Source: Prosthecobacter sp.
Lineage (GTDB): Bacteria; Verrucomicrobiota; Verrucomicrobiia; Verrucomicrobiales; Verrucomicrobiaceae
NCBI RefSeq assembly: GCF_014879935.1
Contig: NZ_JACSRD010000209.1
Coordinates: 1 to 48,895, forward strand
Direction of reading: 5' to 3'
DNA length: 48,895 bases
Shown here in pieces: positions 33,552-42,272 of the stretch. Within the stretch, counting starts at the first letter, position 1, and every line of letters begins with the position of its first letter. Both the position numbers and the translations under genes were made by a program. The notes below the pieces were generated by a model, which searched no databases, was not told the DNA's origin, and worked only from the letters and a program-made list of their open reading frames with translations.

Positions 33552-34952
33552 TCAGACAAGTTTGGTGTAAGGCCGGCCTTCGTTTTGGTCGATGCGCTCG
33601 GGGCGGCCCATGTGGGGATAGATCAGCCGCGTGTGATCAATGCCCAGCAGATGCAGGATCGTCGCGTGGAGGTCGTGGACGTGGAGGCGGTCTTGCACGG
33701 CGTAGAGGCCGAGTTCGTCGGTGGTGCCGTGAGTGCGGCCACCTTGCACGCCGCCGCCAGCCATCCACATGGTGAAGCCCGTGGGGTTGTGATCGCGGCC
33801 ATCGCCTTTTTCACTCATGGGCGTGCGGCCAAACTCGCCGCCCCAGATGACGAGTGTTTCCTCCAGCAGGCCGCGAGCCTTCAAATCAGTCAGCAGTCCA
33901 GCGATGGGTTTGTCCACGGAATGGCAGAGCTGCGAGTGCTTGGCCTCGATCCCGGCGTGGCTGTCCCACTTGCTGCCAGCGCCGCTGTAAAGCTGAACGA
34001 AGCGCACACCATTCTCGACAAGACGGCGGGCGAGCAGGCAGTTGCGACCGAAGGTGGCGGTGGCTGCGTCATCCATGCCATACAGTTTTTTCGTGGCCGC
34101 CGTTTCCTTGCTCAAATCGACTGCGCCGGGTGCCTCGGCCTGCATTTGATAGGCGAGTTCAAAGCCTCGGATACGAGCCTCCAGTTCGGTGTTGCTGGCG
34201 CGGCTGGCATTGAAGTCGTGATCCAGCTTGCCGAGCAAATCAAGCTTCTCGCGTTGCTCGCGGCGATCCACGCCTTTGGGATTATCCAAGTATTTGATCG
34301 GTGTGCCGTCGGAGTGAAACTCGACTCCCTGATACACGGCAGGCATGAAGCCCGCGCCCCAGTTGCGCACGCCGTTCACGACCGAGGACTCGCTGTCTTT
34401 GATGACGACAAACGCTGGCAGGTTCTTGTTCTCCGTGCCGAGTCCGTAAGACGCCCAAGCGCCGAGTGATGGGCGACCACCAAAGAGCGAGCCGGTATTC
34501 ATGGAGCACACACCGCCCGCGTGATTGATGCCGCTGGAGGCACAGGAATGGATCACCGCGAGGTCATCGGCATGACGTGCGACATGGGTGAACCAATCCG
34601 AGATCCACAAGCCGCCCTGTCCATGCTGCTTCCAAGTGCGTTTGCATTCCAGCAGCGGCGACTTGCCCTCGCCCGCTGCCGTGAGTGGAGTCTTGAAGCT
34701 CGCAGGCAGAGATTGCCCGGCCAACTCATTCAGCAGCGGCTTGCGATCAAAGGTGTCGAGGTGACTCGGGCCGCCTTCCATGAAGAGAAAGATGACGCTC
34801 TTCGCCCTCGCCATGCGTTGCGGGAGTTGCAGCGGCGCGGCTTGAGCCTTGTCGTCCATCAGCGCCGCAAGCGCGACCGCGCCAAAGCCGCAACCCGCCG
34901 TTTGCAGGAAGTCTCGGCGCGAGGTGGGGAGATCGTAGCGATGGCAGTGCAT
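33552..34952 (-). CDS. DUF1501 protein, copy 3
   Basis: A 466-residue protein with a Tat signal (SRRDFLQTAGCGFGAVAL). It has FLFMEGGPSHLDTFDRKP, WDSHAGIEAKHSQL, VIWGGEFGRTPMS and GRDHNPTGFTMWMAGGG. It starts 2 bp after the PSD1 stop and is followed after 3 bp by the aldolase gene, so the three are tightly packed. Confidence 0.94.
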   Translation of the reverse strand: MHCHRYDLPTSRRDFLQTAGCGFGAVALAALMDDKAQAAPLQLPQRMARAKSVIFLFMEGGPSHLDTFDRKPLLNELAGQSLPASFKTPLTAAGEGKSPLLECKRTWKQHGQGGLWISDWFTHVARHADDLAVIHSCASSGINHAGGVCSMNTGSLFGGRPSLGAWASYGLGTENKNLPAFVVIKDSESSVVNGVRNWGAGFMPAVYQGVEFHSDGTPIKYLDNPKGVDRREQREKLDLLGKLDHDFNASRASNTELEARIRGFELAYQMQAEAPGAVDLSKETAATKKLYGMDDAATATFGRNCLLARRLVENGVRFVQLYSGAGSKWDSHAGIEAKHSQLCHSVDKPIAGLLTDLKARGLLEETLVIWGGEFGRTPMSEKGDGRDHNPTGFTMWMAGGGVQGGRTHGTTDELGLYAVQDRLHVHDLHATILHLLGIDHTRLIYPHMGRPERIDQNEGRPYTKLV

Positions 34953-34954
34953 GA

Positions 34955-37900
34955 TTAGTGAAGATAGAAAAACTGGTTCGTGGTCAGCAGCACCTGGCAG
35001 AGACTGGTCATGGCTTTGAGCAAAGGAGTGTCTTCAGAGTCGGCAGTGGAATCCGCGCCGCTCCAGGTGAACTGTGAGGGTAGCGGATCAGCGGCTCGCC
35101 AGATGAAGAGGCCGGCGTTCCACTTTTCGGGATCGGTGCTGAGCATGCTGGCTGCGGATGTGCCCGACACGATGCGCAGGGCTTCGATCTGGCCATCCCA
35201 TTGCCGCGTTGGATTGCGTTTGCCCAGACCGCCGAGGTAGATGGGTGAAGCGCCTTGGCTGAGCTTCGAGAGACGATCCATCGGGACCACGGCGGATTGT
35301 GCGGCGGCACCGGGCGTATCGAGATCGCGAACGGTGAAGGTCACGCTGTGTCGGGCGCTGGAAACCTGCACCACGAGGTGATAGCGGCGGCCCACCTCAA
35401 TGTGGATGTCGGAGGCCACGACTTGATAGCCAATGTTCGCGTTTTCATCCTCGCCCACGAGTTGCATGAGGATGTTGCGCGGCTTGTAGCGCGACTTTTG
35501 ACCCGTGACATCAATGCTCCAGCCAAAGGACTCCAGGCTGGCTTTTCCGCCATCCCAATGCGAGATCAGCGTGCGCAACTCGGCGTTCTTATCCACGCTA
35601 TCGAGCTTCACGATGGACTCGACGGTGAACTCATCACCCTCCTTGTCATTCACGCTCACAAGCAGGCGCTCATGCTGGGTGTTGACTTTGAATCCTTGGT
35701 CATTGGCGGCGATTTCGTTCTTGGGTGGGGCTTGTTTGACCCGAGTCATTTGCGTTTCGAGAAAAGTTTCCGCTGTGGCTCGCTCTTGGTCGGTGGGCTG
35801 ACGGCCCAGCACTGCCAGCCAAGCGTCTTCGATGCTTTTGGTTCGTGAAGCGAGATGATGCGCACGAGCACGCAACCAGTCGCCATTGAGCAATTGCAGC
35901 GCTTGGGTGGGCGTCGTCGTGCTCTGTCGCTCGGCAATGCTGGTGAAGCCAGCGGGCATGTCGAGAGCAAGCAGCAGGTCGTTCGGGCTGTTGCGCTTCT
36001 TCCGGGTGTAGATCGAGCGGCGCGTGCCATTGCCATCGCTGGCCGGACCTCCGGCGGTGAGATCGAGTTCGCCGCTGACGGCCAGCATGGCATCGCGCAC
36101 CTGCTCCGCATCCAGCCGACGCGGATGGAAGCGCCAGAGATAGCGGTTGGCGGGGTCAATCTTCGCCACCGCCTCATCAGGCTCGCGGCGAGCTGTCTGA
36201 CGATAGGTCGCGGAGAGCATGATCTCGCGATGCAGCGCTTTGAAATGCCAGCCTCCCGCGACAAACTTTGCCGTGAGATGATCAAGCAGCGCGGGATGCG
36301 TCGGTAGCTCGCCCAGCGTGCCAAACTCACTCGCGGAGCCGACGATGCCGCGCCCGAAGTGATACTGCCACACACGATTCACGATGACGCGAGTGGAGAG
36401 CGGGTTGTCCGCACGCGTGATCCAATCCGCGAGCGCTGTGCGGCGTCCGGTGGAGGTTTGCGTCGGCGTGATCTTCGGCGGAGCCGAGTCCACGATCGCC
36501 GGAAAGCCGGGCTCGATCTCCAGATCGCCTTTTCGCGTCTGCAGTTTATTAGCAGGCGCTTTCGGCCCTGCATCCGTGACCACGAAGGCTTCAGGCAGTG
36601 GCTTTGGCTTGAGGTGATCGAACTTGTTCAGATCTTCTCGGAGCGCCTTGTATTCCGCCTTGGCTTTTTCATCCTTGATGTCCTTCATCGGGTCAAACGA
36701 CGCACGTGCGAAGTCCAATTGGCGCTCACAGAGCCCGGCGAGTTGCTTCTCCAATGAGTCGCGCTGATCTGCGGGCTTGTTCGTCATCGCCTGCAAGTCC
36801 TCGGGGAAACTCACCAGCCAGGTCTTCACTCGCTTATCAATCTCTGGCCTCGTGAGCGCGTCCATTTTGGCGCGAAGTTCAGCCGTGGCGGTCATCCACT
36901 TGGCTTCTTGTTCATCGAATGCCTTTTTCTCTCCCGGGGGCACGAGTTTCAAGTCATCGCGCCAATGCACGGGCGTGAAGAAGGCACGCAGGCGGTAGTA
37001 GTCCTTTTGGAGAATGGGATCGAACTTGTGATTGTGGCAGCGAGCGCAGCCCATGCTCAAGCCGAGGAAAAGCTCGCCCGCCGTGTCGGTCATGTCGGTG
37101 ACAATGAGGTCCCACTGACCGCGAATATCGCGCAGATTGTATTCATACACCGGATGGCGCATGAAGGCGGTGGCGATGAACACATTCGGATCATCCGGGG
37201 CGATTTCGTCGCCCGCGAGCTGCTCGCGCACGAACTGATCGTAAGGCTTGTCGTCGTTGAACGACTTGATGACGTAGTCGCGATACGGCCAGGCATGAGG
37301 GCGATAGGCGTCCTGGTTGTAGCCATCGCTCTCCGCATAGCGCACAAGGTCCAGCCAATGCTGCGCCCAGCGTTCACCATAGCGTGGACTCGCGAGCAAC
37401 TCATCGATCAGCTTTTCATAAGCACGCGAGTCCTTGTTATTCACAAATGCATCCACTTGAGCCTTCGTCGGCGGCAGGCCGTGGAGGTCAAAATACACCC
37501 GGCGCACCTGTTCATGCCGATCCGCTTCCGACGCAGGCTTCAGCTTCATCTCCGCCTGCTTCTCCGCGATGAAACGATCGACGTCATTGCGCACCCACGA
37601 GCCTCCGGCATCCGGCGGCGACACTTTCTGCACCGGTTGGAAGGCCCAAAACTTCCGCTGCTGCTCCGTGAGGCCGCCCTCCGTCACCACGACCTTCTTC
37701 GCCGCATCCTCCGGCCACGGAGCGCCCATCTTGATCCACTTCTCCAGGATCGCGATCTCCGAGGCTGGCAGCTTTTCCTTCGGTGGCATCTGGAAGTCCG
37801 CGTTCCCATACGTCACCGCCTCAATGAGTGCCGATTTCTCCGGCTTTCCAGGAACCAAAGCCGGTCCCGTGTCTCCGCCGGATTTTAGATACCCGATGTG

Positions 37901-38137
37901 ATCCACACGCAGCCCGCCCTTCTGCTTCGTATCGCTGTGGCACTCATAGCAACGCTTCACCAGCAGCGGTCGCACTTCGTTCTCGAAGAAGGTCAGAGCC
38001 TCATCTGCCGTCGCCACGGTGGTCGTGGTAGCGAGGCAGAACAGTAGATGAGTCAAACGTGCTGGGTTCACTTTAAGAATGCGTTGAGAGAGTGAGGTGC
38101 TGGGTTTTGCATGAAGGGTTAGTTTGCAGGCAAGCAA
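34955..38137 (-). CDS. PSD1-type protein with C-terminal LamG-like insert
   Basis: A 1060-residue exported protein. It has a cytochrome-type CYECH (63-67), DUF1549 (from about 180, VRRVYFDLHGLPPT), a second CARCH site followed by NHKFDP, and DUF1553 (VIVNRVWQYHFGRGIVGS). After DUF1553, at about residues 810-1000, lies a LamG-like domain (FTVESIVKLDSVDKN…YLGGLGKRNPTRQWDG), so the carbohydrate-type domain is at the C-terminal side, not the N-terminal side as in the copy at 24212. The start codon and the N-terminus before residue ~30 are uncertain. It reads divergently from a ceramidase-like gene. Confidence 0.93.
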   Translation of the reverse strand: MLACKLTLHAKPSTSLSQRILKVNPARLTHLLFCLATTTTVATADEALTFFENEVRPLLVKRCYECHSDTKQKGGLRVDHIGYLKSGGDTGPALVPGKPEKSALIEAVTYGNADFQMPPKEKLPASEIAILEKWIKMGAPWPEDAAKKVVVTEGGLTEQQRKFWAFQPVQKVSPPDAGGSWVRNDVDRFIAEKQAEMKLKPASEADRHEQVRRVYFDLHGLPPTKAQVDAFVNNKDSRAYEKLIDELLASPRYGERWAQHWLDLVRYAESDGYNQDAYRPHAWPYRDYVIKSFNDDKPYDQFVREQLAGDEIAPDDPNVFIATAFMRHPVYEYNLRDIRGQWDLIVTDMTDTAGELFLGLSMGCARCHNHKFDPILQKDYYRLRAFFTPVHWRDDLKLVPPGEKKAFDEQEAKWMTATAELRAKMDALTRPEIDKRVKTWLVSFPEDLQAMTNKPADQRDSLEKQLAGLCERQLDFARASFDPMKDIKDEKAKAEYKALREDLNKFDHLKPKPLPEAFVVTDAGPKAPANKLQTRKGDLEIEPGFPAIVDSAPPKITPTQTSTGRRTALADWITRADNPLSTRVIVNRVWQYHFGRGIVGSASEFGTLGELPTHPALLDHLTAKFVAGGWHFKALHREIMLSATYRQTARREPDEAVAKIDPANRYLWRFHPRRLDAEQVRDAMLAVSGELDLTAGGPASDGNGTRRSIYTRKKRNSPNDLLLALDMPAGFTSIAERQSTTTPTQALQLLNGDWLRARAHHLASRTKSIEDAWLAVLGRQPTDQERATAETFLETQMTRVKQAPPKNEIAANDQGFKVNTQHERLLVSVNDKEGDEFTVESIVKLDSVDKNAELRTLISHWDGGKASLESFGWSIDVTGQKSRYKPRNILMQLVGEDENANIGYQVVASDIHIEVGRRYHLVVQVSSARHSVTFTVRDLDTPGAAAQSAVVPMDRLSKLSQGASPIYLGGLGKRNPTRQWDGQIEALRIVSGTSAASMLSTDPEKWNAGLFIWRAADPLPSQFTWSGADSTADSEDTPLLKAMTSLCQVLLTTNQFFYLH

Positions 38138-38249
38138 GGTCGTGCGGTTGCCATGGACTGTTATGGATACGCAGTCGCATATCGTTTTTTGATGCGGATG
38201 TTAGTCTGCAATGAAGGAAGAGACGAGCGGGCCGTATGTGTCTCACCAC

Positions 38250-39674
38250 ATGAAACTCATTCACCTTGCCACCTGCCTCCTCGCACTTGTTTGCTCAACT
38301 TCTGCCAATGCGCAGGAAAAAGTCTTCAAAGCCGGCGCGGCCACGAGCAACATCACTCCGCCGCTGGGGATGGAGATCGTGGGGAACTTCGCGCCAAGGC
38401 CCATTGCGGCGCATGTGCATGACGAGCTGCATGCACGCTGTCTGGTGCTGGATGATGGTGAAACGAAGCTCGCCTTCGTCGTGGCGGACACGATTTCGCT
38501 CGGGCGCGATGTGTGGGACGAGGCGAAGGAGAAGATCGAGGCCGCCACGGGCATCCCGCGGTCGAACATGATGTTCTCCGGCACGCACACGCACTCCAGC
38601 GTGTCCGCGATTACGAACAAAGATCCCTCGCTCGACTACCGCCGCCTCATCATCTCACGCGTGGTGGATGGCGTGCGCCGAGCGGTGAACAACCTGGAGC
38701 CCGCGAAGATCGCCTGGGGGGCAGGAAAAGTGCCGCAGCATGTCTTCAACCGCCGCTGGAAGCTCAAGGAGGGCATGACGAACGCGAATCCCTTTGGCGG
38801 ACTCGACCGCGCGGTGATGAACCCCGGCGGCACGGTGCGCATGAAGCTCGCCGGACCGGCGGGACCGACCAATCCCGAGGTCTTCTGCCTCTCCGTGCAG
38901 GCGACGGATGGCCGCCAGATCGCGCTGATGGCCAATTATTGGCTGCACTACGTCGGCGGTGTCACACGCGATCATTTGTCCGCGGATTACTTCGGCGAGT
39001 TTTGCCGGATGATTGAGATGAAGCTGGCCGCAGGTCCCGAGCATCCGCCAGTGGTCGGATTGCTCGCGAACGGGCCCTGCGGCGACGTGAACAACAACGA
39101 CTACAGCGGCAAGACGCCCGCTGTGAAGCGCGAGCCGTATGAGAAGATCAAGATCGTGGCCGGTGATCTCGCCGCCGAGGTGCTACGCGTGCGTGAGACG
39201 CTGAAACATGCGGACTGGGTGCCGCTGAAGGCCGCCGTTGCTGATTTGGAGCTGGGAGTGCGCCGACCCACGCCCGAAATGATCGAGTGGGCCAAGGCAG
39301 TACTCGCCAAGCCGAAGAATGCCGCCGAGGTGCATCGCCTGGAGCAGCCTTACGCCGAGCGCACGCTGGCCGCCCGTGATGCCAAACCGGACACCGTGAG
39401 CTGTGTGATGCAGGCCTTCCGCATCGGTGACCTCGGCATCGCCTCGATCCCCTTCGAGGTCTTCACGGAGATCGGTTTGGAAATCAAAGCCAAGAGCCCC
39501 TTCGCCAACACCTTCACCATCGAGCTCGCCAACGGCAGCAACGGCTACCTGCCCACACCGCCGCAGCACGACCTCGGCGGCTATGAGACATGGCTCGGCA
39601 CGAACCGCGTCGAGCGCGAGGCCTCGGTGAAGATCACCGCGAAGATTCTGGAGCTGCTGGCGAAGGTGAAGTGA
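38250..39674 (+). CDS. Exported neutral-ceramidase-like protein, copy 1
   Basis: A 474-residue protein with a signal peptide (LATCLLALVCSTSANA). It has the N-terminal pattern of the neutral/alkaline non-lysosomal ceramidase family: AGAATSNITPPLG, THTHSS (zinc histidines), NYWLHYVGG and NGPCGDVNNNDY. True ceramidase activity is not likely in a bacterium of this kind; related proteins are usually annotated only by fold. The ATG at 38250 was chosen because it starts the signal peptide; an ATG 13 codons upstream exists. It shares a 112-bp divergent gap with the PSD1 gene. Confidence 0.85.
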   Translation: MKLIHLATCLLALVCSTSANAQEKVFKAGAATSNITPPLGMEIVGNFAPRPIAAHVHDELHARCLVLDDGETKLAFVVADTISLGRDVWDEAKEKIEAATGIPRSNMMFSGTHTHSSVSAITNKDPSLDYRRLIISRVVDGVRRAVNNLEPAKIAWGAGKVPQHVFNRRWKLKEGMTNANPFGGLDRAVMNPGGTVRMKLAGPAGPTNPEVFCLSVQATDGRQIALMANYWLHYVGGVTRDHLSADYFGEFCRMIEMKLAAGPEHPPVVGLLANGPCGDVNNNDYSGKTPAVKREPYEKIKIVAGDLAAEVLRVRETLKHADWVPLKAAVADLELGVRRPTPEMIEWAKAVLAKPKNAAEVHRLEQPYAERTLAARDAKPDTVSCVMQAFRIGDLGIASIPFEVFTEIGLEIKAKSPFANTFTIELANGSNGYLPTPPQHDLGGYETWLGTNRVEREASVKITAKILELLAKVK

Positions 39675-39680
39675 GGTCTC

Positions 39681-40517
39681 TCACCTGGCCTTGGGCTTCA
39701 AATGCTTGTCGAAAAAGCCAAGCACCAGCGGTCGCAGATCGCGCTGCTTCGGCTGGAGGTGAAAGGTGTGCGGCGCATCGGGGATGATTTCGAGCTTATA
39801 AGCGGCGCCGGCGGCCTTCATCGCCACCGCGAGCGCCTCGGAATCGGCCACGGCGACGGTTTTGTCCGCGGTGCCATGCAGGATGAGCAGCGGCGGGTCA
39901 TTCTTGTCGATGTGCGAACGTGGATCAGCCTGCTTGTAGAGTTCAGGAGCCTCCACGTGCGCTTTGCGGAACATGGCGAGGTCCCGCTGCTCAAACCACA
40001 GCACCGGGCCATACAGATCCACGGCGCACTGCACGCGCGTGTCACCCTCGCCGGGAGGATCGAGCTCGCCGCCGCAGAGCCCGACCATCGCGGCGAGATG
40101 TCCGCCCGCGCTGCCGCCGATCACGCCGATGTGCGCGGGATCAATATGGAGGCGTTCCGCATTCGCCCGCAGCCAGCGCACGGCCGTTTTGCAGTCGTGC
40201 AGGTTCTGCGGCCAGGTCGGGCCTGGGTGCTCGCTATTCGCTAAAACGTAGTCGATGCTCATGCCGACATAGCCATTCAGCGCCAGCGTGGTGCCGATGT
40301 TGATCTCACGCGCTGCACGCTTCTCACCACCCGACCAGCCGCCGCCATGGATGATGACCACCGCGGGAAACCTCTGCCCAGGCTGCGGATTCGCCGGCAG
40401 ATACAGATCCGCCTTTTCCTTTCGCCCTCCGCCGAGGTAATCGACATCGTGCTCGGTGCGGATGGTGTCAGCGGCGAAGGCGCTGGTGGCGAAAAGGAGG
40501 GCGAGGAGGCGTTTCAT
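39681..40517 (-). CDS. Exported alpha/beta-hydrolase (esterase/lipase-like)
   Basis: A 278-residue enzyme with a signal peptide (LLALLFATSAFAA). The oxyanion motif HGGGW (57-61), nucleophile elbow GGSAGG (S136) and the catalytic His in APHTFHL (about H258) are present, with an Asp in LHGTADKTV. It belongs to the BD-FAE/acetyl-esterase-like group and may remove acyl groups from polysaccharides. It is the last gene of a minus-strand unit and converges with the ceramidase-like gene. Confidence 0.9.
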   Translation of the reverse strand: MKRLLALLFATSAFAADTIRTEHDVDYLGGGRKEKADLYLPANPQPGQRFPAVVIIHGGGWSGGEKRAAREINIGTTLALNGYVGMSIDYVLANSEHPGPTWPQNLHDCKTAVRWLRANAERLHIDPAHIGVIGGSAGGHLAAMVGLCGGELDPPGEGDTRVQCAVDLYGPVLWFEQRDLAMFRKAHVEAPELYKQADPRSHIDKNDPPLLILHGTADKTVAVADSEALAVAMKAAGAAYKLEIIPDAPHTFHLQPKQRDLRPLVLGFFDKHLKPKAR

Positions 40518-40532
40518 ACCAGCGACGAAAGT

Positions 40533-41069
40533 TCAAAGCGTGTCAGGAGACAGAATCTCATACTTCAGGCCGAGGCCTTTCAGCCCCTCCGCGAGCTGCG
40601 AGAGGCTCCAGCCGCGTGGCAGCACGAGTTTGGCGTCTCTTTCGAGCTCGGCAAAGTTCACGATCAACTCGCCCTCGTGCTCGTTCCAGACCACCAGCTC
40701 GACCGTTGGCTTCCATTTCTCAAAAAGCGCCTTCACCTGAGTGGAATGCTGGGAGAAGCCTGGCACACGCAATTTCATCGACGCGATGTAAGGCATGCCG
40801 TGAAGTCCGGGAGCCTCGCGCACGGCTTGCGCGATCTGGTGCTCGCTGACCAGCTTGGGATCGTAGCTGACGCTGGCGTAGCCTTCGAGACCTTGCAGCA
40901 CCTCGACCTCGGCAATGCCGGGTGTTTGCGAAAGCTGGTGCTGCACCATGTAAACGCAGCTCCCGCATTCGAGGCCGGAGACGACGAAGACCGTTTTCGC
41001 GGGCGCAGGCTTGTCCGCGGCGTGGAGCGAGAAAGGCAGAAGAATCGCCCAGACAGCCAGAAGCCTCAT
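40533..41069 (-). CDS. Exported protein with heavy-metal-associated domain
   Basis: A 178-residue protein with a signal peptide (LLAVWAILLPFSLHAA). The first domain is HMA-like, with the metal pair C35 and C38 (LECGSCVYMV) and the usual following fold (IAEVEVLQGLEGYASVSYD). A second, similar-sized domain (about 95-178) lacks a CxxC. It probably binds Cu+ or another soft metal in the periplasm. It lies between the phosphatase-like and esterase genes, overlapping the former by 4 nt. Confidence 0.8.
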   Translation of the reverse strand: MRLLAVWAILLPFSLHAADKPAPAKTVFVVSGLECGSCVYMVQHQLSQTPGIAEVEVLQGLEGYASVSYDPKLVSEHQIAQAVREAPGLHGMPYIASMKLRVPGFSQHSTQVKALFEKWKPTVELVVWNEHEGELIVNFAELERDAKLVLPRGWSLSQLAEGLKGLGLKYEILSPDTL

Positions 41070-42208
41070 TTCGCCCGCTTGGTGAAGGTTTTGCTGTCGA
41101 GCACGCGGCCGTCATCGAGGGCTTTGAGCTCGGATTTCAACGTCCCGACCTCGCGGTCGAGGGTGAGGAGCTGGTAGCTCGCGGACTTGTCGGAGAAGGC
41201 CGCCTGCGCGTCGTGGCCAAAGGTGCCGTTGCCGCGCACGGAGCTGTTGTAGTAGGTCACGCCGTCCACCTCGGTGCGCTCGGCGTGGTAGCACTCGCCG
41301 GAGATGGCGAGCGTGCCTTTGCCGATCACGCGCTTCCATCCACCCTCGGCGTGGCGACGCACGGTGCCGCCGGTTTCACCAAACAGCGTCACCACGAAGC
41401 CCGCCTTCGTGCCGTTCATCGTCTCCTCGAACCATTTGAACTGCTCGGAGTCCTTGTCGAAGGCGTGGCAGGCTTGGTTCGGCTTCCCGAAGTCGCCCGT
41501 GTGGCTCATGTCCACGCTGATGAGCCTCAAATCGAAGTCCGGGATGTCCCAGGCCCAGATCCACTCCTTGCCCGGCAGCGCGAAGAACTTCCGGTAGCCC
41601 GTGGCCTCGATGTCATAGCCCGGTTCCTCCATGCTGAGTCCATTGGGACGGATTTTGCGGTCCAAGTTGCCGAGTGAAACCATCAGCGGCGTGCTCTTGA
41701 AAATCTCCGCCTGGGTGTCGATCGCCGTGCTGTGCGACTTCGTGGCCTCCTTGTCCGCCTGCGTGGCAAATTGATACTGCATGGCCGTGTCACCCGCGGA
41801 GATGAGCAGATGCGGATCGTCCTTCCGGATCGCAGCAAAGTTCAGCTTCGCATCGGCGCGGATGTTTGCCACGACAGCGATGCGCAGCAGCTTCGATGGA
41901 TAGCCTTTGAAGGTGTTGATCTCTGAGACCTGGCCCCCACTCTTTACGCGGTAGTGATAGACGACATCCTTCTGCGGGATGGGGATCTCCACCTGATGCA
42001 GCGTGCGGTTGCCATCCACCTTCACGCTCTCGCCGAGCTGCGGTGACGTGCCAAACTCAACAACGGAGTCACCCGCAGTGGTCGTTTCCCACGAGATGAC
42101 GAGTTTGCTGTTGTCCGGTGACTGGTGCGTCATCCAGATGCGTTCCACTTTGGCGAAAGCGGCGGTGCTCCAAAGAGCCAGTGTGAGGGAGAGGAGGGTG
42201 GTTTTCAT
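41066..42208 (-). CDS. Purple-acid-phosphatase-like protein with degenerate metal site
   Basis: A 380-residue exported protein (signal LLSLTLALWSTAAFA). The N-terminal ~95 residues are the FN3-like domain of purple acid phosphatases (IWMTHQSPDNSKLVISWE, YHYRVKSGG). The phosphoesterase part has the right spacing, but the motifs are changed: VVANIRAD in place of an Asp-Gly start motif, SAGDTAM for GDxxY, LGNLDRK for GNHE, and no clear GHxH near the end. It probably has lost or changed metal binding. The start was taken at 42208, which begins the signal peptide. Confidence 0.75.
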   Translation of the reverse strand: MKTTLLSLTLALWSTAAFAKVERIWMTHQSPDNSKLVISWETTTAGDSVVEFGTSPQLGESVKVDGNRTLHQVEIPIPQKDVVYHYRVKSGGQVSEINTFKGYPSKLLRIAVVANIRADAKLNFAAIRKDDPHLLISAGDTAMQYQFATQADKEATKSHSTAIDTQAEIFKSTPLMVSLGNLDRKIRPNGLSMEEPGYDIEATGYRKFFALPGKEWIWAWDIPDFDLRLISVDMSHTGDFGKPNQACHAFDKDSEQFKWFEETMNGTKAGFVVTLFGETGGTVRRHAEGGWKRVIGKGTLAISGECYHAERTEVDGVTYYNSSVRGNGTFGHDAQAAFSDKSASYQLLTLDREVGTLKSELKALDDGRVLDSKTFTKRAK

Positions 42209-42272
42209 GGTTGAGCCGAAAAATACGACTCGGGACCACCTGCTTTTCACCCAAAGGCAGGGAAGTGATCAT

